Positions 11,409 through 22,262 of a DNA stretch of 64,000 nucleotides are shown piece after piece; position 1 is the stretch's first letter, and each line of letters opens with the position of its first letter. Under the pieces are notes generated by a model. That model was not told the origin of the DNA. It saw only the letters and a program-made list of their open reading frames with translations, and searched no databases. The position numbers and the translations under genes are program-made. The DNA comes from Bombyx mori (taxonomy: Eukaryota > Arthropoda > Insecta > Lepidoptera > Bombycidae), in the NCBI RefSeq assembly GCF_030269925.1, contig NC_085121.1, positions 637,501 to 701,500 of the forward strand, given 5' to 3'.

Positions 11409-12829
11409 AGACGTCAAAACGCTGCAATGCGCGTTCAAAAACTGAGTAAAAAACCACCGTAACACCAAGGTTTTGGAAGGAATATCTTTTTTTGGTAAAT
11501 TTATATTATTAAGTGTTTTTCATAAAATAATAAACACAATTATATTGTAAATAAAACACAATTTACGAATATTGTAATTGTTTGGCCAATGTTTGCAACA
11601 AGGCACCAACTATTGTAACAAACATCACCTATTCTTGGACAGGGAATGCATAGAGTAGTTTTGTTATTTTATAATGTTATTTTTGTTTGTAGATTTCCTA
11701 GTAGCCCCTTGTCGCTGTGCACAATGGATATATATTGTCGCGAAAGAAAGAGGAGAAGAAATATAGAACCCTTATAAAAATTCTAGAATTGTTCAATGGT
11801 GGTGGCAAATCAATGCAAAAAAGTATTAAAAAAACTTTATATGTATGTGTAAATATTTTAAGCGTATATGCTGAAAAGGATTTGTTTTCTGGGGGAAACG
11901 AACACAGCCATAAAATAAGCCTAAATTAAACTGATTATAGAAAAAATCATTGATATAAGATTACATTATATTTGTAAAAAAGAAACCGCTCATATAAAAA
12001 TGACTTCTAAAAGACAGCTTTATAACAAACTGAATCTGTTTAAAGGTAATTAAACCTACATTATTGTTTTAATTACTTCTGTATAAAGAATACGTGGAAA
12101 ACATGTTTCGTGTTTCCTTTCATATTTTTTTTACTTTATTCAATTTTATTTTTTATCACCTATTTGTTGTAATAGCGGCAATGTAAAATATTATCTACTA
12201 CTTTTTTGAATCGGTCAAAAATAGTTGCGACCATACAAAAAAAACCTAAAACAAATATGTATATTCTGCAACTCTATGTCTTTCAATACTTACTGTGTTC
12301 TGAGCATTGAAATGTAATACCAAGAACTACATCTAGTTCCACAATACAATAAGCACGAAATTTTAAACAAATATTTTTAACCTTATAAATTAGGCTTTAA
12401 GTATCATTTTAGAATAAATATTTTTGTACTGATGACTTTTTATGTTCAAGTGACATTTTAAATTTATTCCATAATATTCTTTTTCTGACGAAAGGACCTA
12501 AATAGATATATTTTGCAATGGTAATTAAACTTTATGTTTAAGTATTAAGGTTTATAATAAACTGAAGTCGTTAACATTATTAAACTTTTTTCTAAGAAAT
12601 GAAGATGTTTTCGTGTCTGCAAACGTGGCCACTGGAGCGTCTTATTTTTGTTCCTGATCCTTAATCTAGTACTATTATTGATCGAAGACCGATCAGCTTA
12701 GATTCATTTTATGTGTTAGATTTCTAAATCTAAGTGAAATTGGGTTGTCCTTTGATGCGATTCAGAACATGCATCGATCAGTAAAAACTCGTCCAAAAAC
12801 ATAATTATGTGAATCACATTGTCATTAGT
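11409..12829. other. AT-rich single-copy DNA
   Basis: Strongly AT-rich, with a 70-codon Lys-rich frame at 11717-11929 (+) that has no recognisable features. No repeat family of this window was seen here. Confidence 0.4.
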
Positions 12830-12897
12830 TATTGCGTAAATGTGTGTTCGAGCTGAAAGCTCATCTGGTGTGAAGTGATTACCAGAACTCATGTAAC
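12830..12897 (-). mobile_element. Bm1 3' relic
   Basis: Degenerate antisense match to the last ~70 bp of Bm1: attgcgtaaatgtgtgttcg, agctcatctggtgtgaagtg and ttaccagaactcatg line up with attgcttagatgggtggacg and onward. Confidence 0.55.
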
Positions 12898-13689
12898 ACC
12901 AGCTTAAGCAATCACCAGTGAAAACAGTGTAATCGCTGCCAATAGATATTATAAAGAAATTGTCCAATCGTAATTTCTTATGACAGTCCCGCACCCATTC
13001 CTGAAACAGCGACCTTGTGGTCCAAACGTATATAGTACAATATCACACGTCTCACATGTTCAAAGTTACATTATTTACATCGATACCCTTTGCTCTGTTG
13101 TACCGGTTTAGACTTATCATCGGTTGGCGTAACTATTTTTTTCTTCTTATTATGACGTAAATAGATAATAACTATCTTCCGCGTGTTGCGACAAATCGAC
13201 GAATATACTTGAATTACGAATTATTTAATGTCGATAACCGTTTTCGGGATTTTGATTATGTGTACGGGATATTTTGTGCAGGATATATTATTTCTAGCAC
13301 ATCATTCACCTAGTAACCCGCATGATAATTCGAACACACACGTATACAATTTCGATTCGAATTCAAATATTCGCCTTCCCGACTACTGTTACAGTCTAGA
13401 ATTACTTGCTAACTAATGATAATTCGATAAACTGACAATATTGCTAGGTCGACTCTGTTACGACTCAAATACTATAACGTTTGGATAACGCGTTTATTTT
13501 GTATCTTTTAAAATATCCAACTGTATTCATGTCCACTGAAGTTTTAGCTCTACATTATGATCATGATTTACTAAAAGAAAATATTATTACTGCTATTGCC
13601 TCAGTCACCGCTCTTTAAACTACCAAATGGCTGTCTTTCATACTTAACAATACTATCAGAAGCCACGTCCTAAGAAGGAGACTGCGTGC
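12898..13689. other. Single-copy DNA, no gene recognised
   Basis: A 62-codon frame at 13228-13416 (+) starts with a hydrophobic segment that could pass for a signal peptide, but it is short and isolated, without splice signals that I would trust. Confidence 0.3.
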
Positions 13690-13872
13690 CTTCTGAGTTT
13701 CTCGCCGGAACTCCTTAGTGGGTCGCGATTCTGATGGTAGATTCTGCAAAGTACTCCTCTTACTAGGGCTAGTGAGTGCAAATTCTCTCAGGTTGAGCCC
13801 GTGAACTCACCTACCAGGCCGGGCGTAGCTGGAATAGCCCTCTAGGTTATTAGCGAAGAGGTAAGGAAAAAA
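13690..13872 (+). mobile_element. LINE family B 3' end, with A tail
   Basis: Sense copy running from ttctgagtttctcgccggaa through gtagattctgcaaagtactc and gttgagcccgtgaactcacc to gaagaggtaaggaaaaaag. The A-rich right end fixes the orientation of the family. Confidence 0.7.
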
Positions 13873-15503
13873 GACTACAGATACGTGGGAGAACAATGTG
13901 GGGCTGGTTTGTTATCGTTGTTTGATGAAGCAAAAAGGAAAATTTCTTGCATAGCTTATTTGTTCCGGACATATCCGTGAAAGTATTTTGACAACTTCTT
14001 GGAGAGATTAGGAACAATATCGATAGCAATATATCGATCACAACCCATCCCTACAGTTTCAATGTGTTAGTTGAGTGCATCTGTGTTGGATTCTATTAGT
14101 TGCATGTCGTCTCGTACTTACATCCATAGACAGGTGATAAAAACTCGATCTTACCTAGAAATGAAATAAATTACATTTAATATAAAACTATATTATGTAA
14201 ATTAAGTTTAATTTAATAATTAAGCATTACATTATGCACTTGTATAAAATTCGTAATGTAAATAAGTCAGAATATTTGGTAAAACTGAATTTTAACAGTT
14301 TTTTTTTTGCAAATATTTTGAGTTTTTATGCGTAAAAATAAAATTCTTGTCAATATCTTAGTGCGACAGCCAATGAGTTGAATTTAAAAAAAAACGTTAT
14401 ATCCGTACTTGCTGCTAATGTTTTTAGAGCGTTTAACTCATAAAAAATATATTTCTAACAAAACTTCTCAAATAGAGTCAAATTACTATAAATAAGTGCA
14501 AACAAAAACATAGCTTTTTAAGCTTCAAAGCACATAACGGTAATTTTTAATAAAGCTATAAACGTGCTCATTTTATATAAAAAAAAATCTACCATTTCAC
14601 ACAATCTATCGAGTTATGTTCCGTGACCGACAGAGAAAACTGCATTTCTCGATAGACAAAGATACATATATACAAATCAATAATGTAAGAGCGAGAAATG
14701 AAAATGCAATTTGTTGTTTTAAGGCAAATATTTTCTCAGCGTTAACGGTAGATATCTCCCATCATTACTTGAGCTATGACTGAAAGCGAAGGAGTTTAAG
14801 ACGGGGATCAAAGTTACATGGTTCCCAGAGTAATGTATTTTTAGTTAGTGACTCACACAGTAATCGTGCAATATAATTTATTGGTATTGTATTGCAGTTT
14901 TCAAGTTTACAATTCCAAATTATTATTATCAAGCAATAGATAATTATTTATCAATGAATCGTTATAAATGATAAATGCTAAAATAAGTTTTTTGCTTATA
15001 AATGACACCATGGTTCAGACCAATATTGAAAATTAAAAAAATGGTTCGTCAAATTACCAATCAATAATCAACCAATACTAGTGTTACTCAGACCCGTTAT
15101 ATTCATCGAACGAATCATATGGTCTGAATACTAAATCCCCAGAATTTTTGTTCAATTGTAAGAATGAGTTTTGTTAGTAAATGTAAAATACAAAGTTTTT
15201 AATAAATATCAAAAGACATTTATTATCTGTATCTCATTTATGTTTCATAACTACACAATACCAAAGCAATCATCAAACTCCTAGTTGAGGTCTTGCGAGG
15301 CGCTAGCATCTTTGACTATTAATAAAATATTTGGACGTTTCCCGCCGCGTTGAGTGTTTGACAGCTCGTTGACAGTTCCCCTGGGCTGTCAATCTGTCAG
15401 TGAAATGAGAATGCGTAGTGTCGACGCCGTGTTAACGGTTCTGTAGTTTGTGTAAAGTTTTTATTAACCTTTTTATGTCCTTAAAATTCTTTTGGTGGTG
15501 AAA
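13873..15503. other. AT-rich single-copy DNA
   Basis: No gene recognised. A word aacccatccctac at 14042-14054 resembles a small hAT-type terminal sequence, but no partner end with a target duplication was found. 15345-15400 is richer in tgacag words than its surroundings. Confidence 0.35.
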
Positions 15504-15600
15504 TTTTTTTTTGCCATGGCAAGCAGACAAGCATGCGGTCCACATGATTTGAACTAATTAACGTGGCCATGGATATCGGTAGTGGCAGAAAGCCCAGTCA
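15504..15600 (-). mobile_element. Degenerate Jockey-type LINE tail
   Basis: Poly-T followed by gccatggcaagcagacaagc, catgcggtccacatgattt and gtggccatggatatcgg aligns, with many changes, to the antisense LINE tail at 54873-54970. An old insertion. Confidence 0.5.
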
Positions 15601-15989
15601 AATGGCACCTAACTGAGGAGCCAATTTAAAAATATGAATCCCTCAAGTGAACTCTCGGATGGACACTCCTGTTCTTCTCTTAACTCATATTTAAGGCTTT
15701 AATTTAATTTACCAGGCGTCGAAGTAGCTTAAATGCAACCGTCGCTAACGATGTAAAGACATTCCTAACAGGTCATCAATCGTGACCATCGCGGAGCCCA
15801 CTTCACGTGATTTGATGACGAAGCTCTCTCACGGCCTATTTAGTGTTACGTGATCATTAGACTCAGAGACCACAACGTGAACCTCGTCATACACATTGAA
15901 GTGCGAGGGCGAAGTCTCCAGAGTGAAAACCACGACGTCTTTGCAGTAGAAGTTGGTGCACACCAACAATATACGATTTAAACATAATG
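15601..15989. other. Moderately GC-rich stretch, nothing recognised
   Basis: No long frame and no clear match to the repeat families of the window. Confidence 0.3.
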
Positions 15990-16062
15990 AAATTACGATA
16001 ATTAATCAAAATCAACGGGTTTTTTGATACAAGATGTTATTCCTTCATCGAAGGAGTCGTCC
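15990..16062 (-). mobile_element. Relic of the Bm1 central part
   Basis: aattacgataattaatcaaa, then gatacaagatgttattcctt and catcgaaggagtcgtccgtg, correspond with substitutions to the antisense central part of Bm1 seen at 5690-5770. Confidence 0.5.
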
Positions 16063-16367
16063 GTGAATTATGTAAGCCTACACGTATAAATTATAACATA
16101 GCAAATAAGGTACGTAACTTAAAAGGAAATAACAGAAAATTTCGTGGAAGCTGAAAAAGCTTCCCTCCGAACGGAAGCAACTAGTAAACAGAAAAGCCTT
16201 TACAGTTCGAGGGCTTCGTGGCTCGTCACCAGGACGTTAATTAAAAAGCTCTTTTATTGCCTTAGACGAAACTCGACTTCCGGTGGAAGTTTCCGAACTT
16301 TTTTGTTCGTCGTTTTGTATCGTAAATAGATTTTTGCTCTTTATCGTTAGTCTGGTTATTTTATAAA

Positions 16368-16436
16368 TAGTTGAGCAGGCGAGTTCACAGCCAGCCTATT
16401 GTTCTCCACCTGAGGAATTGCCGGTGCCTATCACGA
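16368..16436 (-). mobile_element. Probable Bm1 3' relic
   Basis: gttgagcaggcgagttcaca and ggaattgccggtgcctatc preserve the order of the antisense Bm1 3' part (ggacgagctcacagcccacc, then tggttactggagcccatag), heavily diverged. Confidence 0.35.
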
Positions 16437-16529
16437 GACAAGAGATCAAAATGTAGTTGACACTGTTCTAAGACAACGTCGAGGTAATAACGCTGGTACG
16501 TAGTCGATAACGTGGTCAGACCGAAGTTT

Positions 16530-16882
16530 CTTTTTTTATTGCCCTTGTAGTTAGACGAGCATACGGCCTACCTGATGGTGAATGGTTACCGTCGCCCATG
16601 GACTTCAGTAATTCTAGGGGCAGAGCCAAGCCGCTGCCACCGTTAAATACTCTCCACAAGCCTCGTTTGAAGAAGGACATGTCATAGCGCTCGTAAAACA
16701 CCGTGGAGGGGAGCTCATTCCAAAGCCGGGTGGTACGTGGCAAAAAAGACCTCTGGAAACGCACTGTGGATGAACGCAGTGGCTCCAGGTAGTGTGGATG
16801 AACTCTGCTCCGGTGGCGGGCGGTGCGATGGTAAAAACGAGATGATAGAATCATCTCAAACAATTCCTCAGAGCACTAGGAA
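16530..16882 (-). pseudogene. Jockey-type LINE: C-terminus of reverse transcriptase ORF plus 3' tail
   Basis: On the minus strand an open frame of 115 codons (16863 down to 16516) covers the extreme C-terminus of a Jockey-superfamily non-LTR retrotransposon ORF2, then reads into its 3' UTR. Diagnostic residues are FLPRTTRLWNELPSTVF and RYDMSFFKRGLWRVF, the typical post-RT segment of these LINEs. An in-frame stop lies shortly upstream of the ATG, and the RT core is absent: this is a 5'-truncated dead copy. Poly-T at 16530 marks the A tail. It encodes no active enzyme and matters mainly as the best-preserved sample of this LINE family in the window, together with 60734-60995. Confidence 0.85.
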
Positions 16883-17133
16883 GTAAGAAAAAGTGGTCCC
16901 TCCATAATTAGGTTTCCTCAGAACATAATCAGCATATAGATTGTTAAACACACGCGGTACACGAGCGCGGTCGTGACGAATGTGAAAATCTGTATATGAA
17001 CTTCCACTAAATAATTCATAGCATTGCTAGACGGTCTGCTAAGACACATACTAGGCCCCTTGAATAAGGAGCGATTTTGTTTTGCGCATTTCAATTGTAT
17101 ATTTACTATAAGTAGTACAAATAACTTTTTTAT

Positions 17134-17343
17134 TGGTGGTAGGACCTCTTGTGAGTCCGCACGGGTAGGTACCACCAGCCCGCCTATTTCTGTGAAGCAG
17201 TATTGAGTTTCGGCTTGAAGGGTGGGGCAGCCGTTGTAACTATACTGAGACCTTAGAACATATATCTCAAGGTAGGTGGTGGCATTTACGTTGTAGATGT
17301 CTATGGGCTCCGGTAACTGCTAAACACCAGGTGGGCCTTGAGC
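17134..17343 (+). mobile_element. Bm1 SINE fragment lacking its A tail
   Basis: From ttggtggtaggacctcttgt to aaacaccaggtgggcc. The final ~30 bp and the A tract are missing, and it abuts a family A repeat fragment at 17350. Confidence 0.85.
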
Positions 17344-17349
17344 GCTCTC

Positions 17350-17640
17350 TTTGTTTAAAGTCTGTGGTCAAATTGAGAATAGATTGATATTGGTTGTCTA
17401 TAATATTATTTGTCTATAGTGCAGTCTTGATGAATTCTGTGATCATAGAAGTATAATAGTCTTTGACAATAGAATCATAATAATGTTCAAACTTATATTT
17501 TGTATTAATTATAGTCGAATTTCGACTACTAGGTGACCATTGGTATAATTTAAATACGCAAAAAACAAACGTCGGCACGTCACGTTCTGACATCACGTAT
17601 TCGGCACCCGCGGGATGTTTTTTTACGTAATCCACCTTCT
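17350..17640 (+). repeat. Interspersed repeat family A, copy 2 (partial)
   Basis: Aligns with about 200-475 of the window start: gtcaaattgagaatagattg, tagtgcagtcttgatgaatt, tgatcatagaagtataatag and gtcgaatttcgactacta. The left part of the family is missing here. A 73-codon minus-strand frame in it has no known homology. Confidence 0.55.
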
Positions 17641-17854
17641 GTTCAAGTCTAAGTGTACTAAGAACGCGTTGCGAATAAATAGAAAAGTATTAAATGGATA
17701 GATTAAATATACATTCATTCTATTTATGTAATTGATCGAGTCGATTGGCAGTCGATATTCCAAAATTCAGATTTACACAAAAAGGCGAGACTGCCCACTT
17801 AATTTCGTCAGATTTTATATAAGAAAACTTTTATCCGTATTTAATAACAGGTAA

Positions 17855-18149
17855 TCCCTACTAATATATAAATATGAATGTAAGTTTGTTTGTTACGCTT
17901 TCACGCGAAAACTAATCAACCGATCATCATCAAACTTTGTACACATATTTTACCTCCAGGTATTAGAAGTAACATAGGATACTTTTTATTAAGAAAAAAA
18001 TTGTTTGTCAAAAAATCTCAAAATCTAGCTTAGCCATCTACCGGTTCAGTAATGAAGTTCCAATCCTGAGTACTGTAAATGAAGTCGCGGGTAAAATTTA
18101 GCGTTATGCCAAAGTAACTATTCCACGCGAAGTCGCGGGCAAAAGCTAG
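17855..18149 (+). mobile_element. Helitron-like element, family H-b
   Basis: Complete by structure: A|TCCCTACTAATATATAAA at the left, and cgcgaagtcgcgggcaaaag followed by CTAG|T at 18146-18150. A small hairpin (cgcgaagtcgcg) lies just before the CTAG, as expected for Helitron 3' ends. 295 bp, no coding capacity. Inference from ends only. Confidence 0.65.
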
Positions 18150-18361
18150 TTTAATATAAATAATTTAATATAATTAAATTAATTAAAAATAAATGATATA
18201 AATTTCATAGCACCTACCACTATTTAGGTACTCTGCACTACCCTTGGTTGACTGGTAGAGAATGCCTTAGGTATTAAGTCCGCCGATCCAAAACTTTACT
18301 TGAAGTGTAATAATTTACAATTTTAACTTGAAATTATTTTCGAATTTGACCTGTATTATAA

Positions 18362-18513
18362 TTCGGTTTGAAGTCGAATGCAGCCGTTGTACACAGACGA
18401 TTGAGACATTGATTTTATGTTACAAGGTGGGCAGCAGCACCCACCAGGCCAGGGGTTCCACTAATCACTGAATATCAAGTAGGTAACAAGCTAGTCTGTC
18501 CATCCTAAGAAAG
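18362..18513 (+). mobile_element. Degenerate Bm1 relic
   Basis: ttcggtttgaagtcgaatgc, gcagccgttgtac, aaggtgggcagcagc and ccactaatcactgaatatca follow the order of Bm1's 3' body, ending in a short A-rich stretch. Far more diverged than the copy 270 bp downstream, so an older insertion. Confidence 0.5.
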
Positions 18514-18780
18514 AAGTAGTCTAAGACCAGTATTAAAATTCAAATAGTGGTAGGGGCAACCGTTACCACTACTAATGGAATTACAACTTAAACTATTTCT
18601 AAACGACTGTCGAACATGCATTTCGGCACACACTTCAAGGTACGTGACTTCAATGAAACCAATCCCAAATGCTCTAAACACAACCACCCGAGCCTTAAAG
18701 TGGTATATGTATGAACATACAATCTGATCAAATCCATCCACACCTTACGAATCTGGACCGAATTACGTAATATAGACGCT

Positions 18781-18928
18781 AACTATACTTGAGACCTTAG
18801 AACTAATATCTCAAGGTGGGTGGCGCATTTGCGTTGTGGATGTCTATGGGCTCCAGTAACCACTTAACACCAGGTGGGCTGTGAGCTCGTCCACCCATCT
18901 AAGCAATAAAAAATAAATAAATAAAAAA
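18781..18928 (+). mobile_element. Bm1 SINE, strongly 5'-truncated
   Basis: The last ~150 bp: aactatacttgagaccttag to ctaagcaataaaaaataaat. The A-rich tail has become an (AAAT)-like microsatellite. Confidence 0.85.
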
Positions 18929-19736
18929 CATCAAATCCGGACCTCGTGGTGCCGGAGTCGGATTTAAAATCACTGCGTTAACATCGCTGTTAACACCTGT
19001 GCCTGATTTAGATGTGTAATACGAATCTAATGATACCATTTGTATCTGCGGCACGATCTCAGTCGAATAGGAAAAAAAAAAACTAAGGCCTAATAAAAAA
19101 TTATGTATGACTTCCATTAAAACGTCTATCAGCAAATATTGACTTAGAATATTCTAGAATTACTCAGTACACTAGTTACATATCCAAGCATATATGTAGT
19201 GAGGTTTAAGTTATACATACACATCAAAGGAACACAAAGGTTATGTGAACTTAATACATAGGGCCTCTGTGCATTACTACAGATGGTTGCAAGATATTTA
19301 CGACGTTATACACCAATAGGTAAAGCTCATTTTTGTATAACATATATTAGGAGAACTGTTTTTGTAAGGTTGTAACAGTATTTTTAAGGTAGCAGAAAAT
19401 TAATCTACGGACAGCGTCTGATTTTTGTTCGGAATTTCAGTTTACAAGACGTACGTTTGTCAAATGATAAAACTTTTTAAAAATAAGTTTTAAATTTTTC
19501 AGTTCTAAAATTGAGTTACGCTTAAAGATGAAATCCAGCATCTCTAAGTACGTGTTTCGCTCAAAGCTCAAAATTTACGTAAATTACACACCTACAAGAG
19601 AAAAGGTACGTATTTCCAAAAAGTATTACACAGTCTGTTGAACAACAAAGAACATCTTATTAGCCATTATAACATCTGTTTATAAAGTCTGAAAATATAC
19701 GCACACAAACGCAAGAGTTATACAGGAATACGAACC

Positions 19737-19866
19737 GGCGTATTGATACGCGCACACTCATACAAAACTGTAACTAGCGAACACATTGACAAGCGGCGTA
19801 TTGTCGTCAATGCACACGATGACAGACGGCGTACTGACACGCACACATACAGGAGCCGCGTATTGG
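19737..19866. repeat. Degenerate tandem series of ggcgtattg...cgcacac motif
   Basis: Four imperfect occurrences: ggcgtattgatacgcgcaca at 19737, cggcgtattgtcgtcaatgc at 19794, cggcgtactgacacgcacac at 19828 and ccgcgtattggtatag at 19857. Spacing shrinks (57, 34, 29), so it is an eroded minisatellite at best. Confidence 0.4.
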
Positions 19867-19920
19867 TATAGACAACATTGTGTCGTAATTGATAGGGTTG
19901 CTTGTGTGCGTGCGCCGACA

Positions 19921-19959
19921 GGGCGGTGGGTTGTTACTGAGTCTCGGGGGTGGGTAGGG
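19921..19959 (+). other. G-run cluster, possible G-quadruplex
   Basis: gggcggtggg, a 15-base spacer, then gggggtgggtaggg give at least five runs of three or more G. One loop is long, so folding is only possible, not implied. Confidence 0.3.
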
Positions 19960-20608
19960 TAAACGCCCTCCCTGTCCGACCTTCAGACTAGCGGGGGACG
20001 TCGGGAGAGCGTCTAGGAAGCTCTCTCGAAAGGCTCCATGTAATTAATATGTAATGTGGGAGCGTTTGAGATTTGGCATGTGCAGAGAGCTCGGTGGCAA
20101 TTATGTTCAGCAATCAGCATTAATTCTCATTTGGGATTTTTTTTACAACTTCAAATAACGTGGTCAGCGTCGATTGAGAGACTTGTTTTGCATATTCAGC
20201 TACGTTTTTAATTTTATATAGAAATTAAAAGTGCCTAGTAAGTTAATTATGAAGTCTAATATTATGTTAATAGGCGCGTTAATACCGTAACCCACATTCA
20301 GGTGCAAGGTTGTTGGGGGAAGAACTCGTTTTTTCTTTTTTCTTTTATCAAACCGTCAGTATGCATCGATTTTAATTGATCTGTGTTTTTGAATACGTCG
20401 GTACATGGATAATATTACAGTTATTTACTATTATTGTCTTTTTAAAGTTCAAACATAATTAAAATCAATTATTCGTTAATTATTATTTTAAATCCCATTT
20501 ATAGTTGTCTTCCTCTAATCTATAGAATGTATATCGTATAGGAGTTACAGTATCTGCGATAGTTTATTTTGTTTTTATCTCAAAGGGTGTTATTTCAACA
20601 TTTTGTCT

Positions 20609-20657
20609 TGGTAGACTAGGTAGGTAGACTTGGTAGACTTGGACTTGGAGACTTGGT
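20609..20657. repeat. Short tandem repeat of a tagacttgg-type unit
   Basis: ttggtagactaggtaggtag, acttggtagacttgg and acttggagacttgg are variants of an 8-10 bp unit repeated about five times. Confidence 0.6.
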
Positions 20658-20694
20658 TATTAAATTTAAACCTAATTCTATCTAAGTTTGCCGC

Positions 20695-21118
20695 AAAGCA
20701 GTAAGACTTTCGGCTTTGTAAGCTGCCCACGTGCTCCAGGACCCAGGCTGTGTGGGTTACGGAGTGTGATCATTCGCCATCCAGTTGCGCATGTAAAACA
20801 GCTTACCCGTCCTATCGGATCCTCCTGATCCACTCTCAGTGTTTCTAAGTATTCCAAGCACCGGTCACTATTCTCGTCGGACCCGTCAAATGCGTCGAAG
20901 AGTTCGACGTGCAAGTTAGCCCATAGACACAACCCACTGACGTTATATTAGATCTTCTCAGTGGCTCGCGATTCCGATATAGTGGTAGAATCAGTGAAGC
21001 ACCGCTTGATTAGGGATAGTGTATGTGAGTACTCTGAGGTTGAGCCTAGTAAGCTCAGCTACCAGTCCGCGTGTATTTGAAAGAGCCCCTTTGGCTACTA
21101 ACGATTGGGTACGAAACA
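20695..21118 (+). mobile_element. LINE family B 3' region, longest copy
   Basis: The copy extends furthest upstream of the family. It contains cggatcctcctgatccact, then gtttctaagtattccaagca, the tcttctcagtggctcgcgat block, tagtggtagaatcagtgaag and ggttgagcctagtaagctca, ending with gattgggtacgaaac. A minus-strand frame at 20678-20932 is a by-product. The A tail is not preserved. Confidence 0.6.
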
Positions 21119-21174
21119 ATATTTTTTTGGTTATCCATTGACCGTCCCAGAATTGACATACGAACTTATATAAC

Positions 21175-21321
21175 GGCCGTCTGGTGTAGTGGTAAGTGAT
21201 ATGGTCACTATACAAGGGGGTCGCGGGAAGATATTTGTATGATAAATATTAAAAAAGAAATGTCACACAAGTTCTTTACGAACTCAGCACGGGACCAGTT
21301 AACGTGGCGTGATTGTTAGTA
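21175..21321 (+). mobile_element. tRNA-derived SINE family C, internally deleted copy
   Basis: Shares with 46491-46750 the head ggccgtctggtgtagtggta, the core acaagggggtcgcggg and the 3' block acgggaccagttaacgtggc. Relative to that copy it has lost the B box and roughly 100 bp of the body, so its internal promoter is broken. A long T-run follows. Confidence 0.7.
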
Positions 21322-21371
21322 TTTTTTTTTTTTTATTACAATTAGGGACCAGGTTTGGGGCAAGATCTTGA

Positions 21372-21655
21372 GCTGGTGCGGAGATAGGTTCGCGCTTTCT
21401 GTTACGCCCCAATGCTTGCCTCTACAAGATGGTGCGTTTGCCGAAGTTCAGCATTGCCAGTGCGATTTGCAGCGACAAGTCAGTCCGTTTTGTGGAACAA
21501 GTGCAACCTGCACTGATGGCACTTTGCGATCGACATATTTCCCATACAGTGCAGTTCCTTCTCGACTTAATCAAGCTCGGTCTCCACCTGTGCACCACAT
21601 GGCGGGTAAGGCTCATTAACGCTTCATTTAGTCCCAGAGGAACAAGCGAATAGCT
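21372..21655 (+). other. GC-richer block with overlapping short open frames
   Basis: Frames of 83 (+, 21368-21619), 74 (+, 21429-21653) and 64 (-, 21422-21616) codons overlap. The 21429 frame stays open upstream to 21372, and a possible donor ggcgggtaagg lies near 21602. I recognise no protein domain. The overlap of open frames on both strands shows a stop-poor composition and gives no evidence for one strand over the other. An exon or an eroded element are both possible. Confidence 0.2.
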
Positions 21656-21866
21656 TCGATGGACGGAACTTCAATGACACTGACGAAGACACAAAGGAAT
21701 AAAATACATATGATCCAGTAAACTTGAAGGCTCACACCCCACCCTTTGGATACATTTGTACGATTGCCCAATCGCCCTTGAACTTTTAACTCTCGTCCGA
21801 TTGAAACACCCACGCGTGACTTAAATAGCCACTTAATGTATCAAACATGTATGGAATATGCTACAA

Positions 21867-21919
21867 TTTTTTTATTGCTTAGAAGGGTAAATGTGACGGG
21901 CGGCCCGTCTGGTGTTAAG
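21867..21919 (-). mobile_element. Bm1 3' fragment interrupted by another Bm1
   Basis: tttttttattgcttagaagg to cccgtctggtgttaag, where the sequence switches to a new poly-T that begins the next Bm1 copy. Confidence 0.7.
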
Positions 21920-22027
21920 TTTTTTTTTATAGCTTAGGTGGGTGTATGAGCTCACGGCCCACCTGATGTTAAGTGGTTACCAGAGCCCATAGATATCTAC
22001 AACGTAAATGCCGCCACCCACCTTGAG
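21920..22027 (-). mobile_element. Bm1 3' part, left arm of a head-to-head pair
   Basis: Poly-T then tatagcttaggtgggtgtat through aacgtaaatgccgccaccca to ccttgag, stopping exactly where the oppositely oriented copy begins. Confidence 0.8.
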
Positions 22028-22262
22028 TAGGACCTCTCAGAGTACGCGCGGGTGGGTATCACCACCCTGCCTATTTCTGCCGTGAAGCAGTAATGTGTTT
22101 CGGTTTGAAGGGTGGGGCAGCCGTTGTATCTATACTCGAGACCTTAGAACTTATATCCCAAGGTGGGTGGCGCATTTACATTGTGGATGTCTATGGGCTC
22201 CAGTAACCACTTAACATCAGGTGGGCTGTGAGCTCGTCCACCCATCTAAGCAATAAAAAAAA
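22028..22262 (+). mobile_element. Bm1 SINE, right arm of a head-to-head pair
   Basis: taggacctctcagagtacgc to catctaagcaataaaaaaaa. Its last ~108 bp are complementary to 21920-22027. Confidence 0.85.

Larger units (their letters stand above)
18929..20608. other. Single-copy DNA with GC-rich block
   Basis: No gene recognised. 19737-19866 carries a degenerate series of gcggcgtattg/cgcacac words, and 19921-19959 is a G-run-rich segment on the plus strand. Both are listed separately. Confidence 0.4.

Noticed and set aside
11130..14053. A single 2.9-kb hAT-like transposon bounded by tagggatggg and cccatcccta
   Set aside because: Only 10 bp match at the ends, the flanking 8-mers differ (gctttgtt versus cagtttca), and no transposase sequence lies between. 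More likely two unrelated short words.
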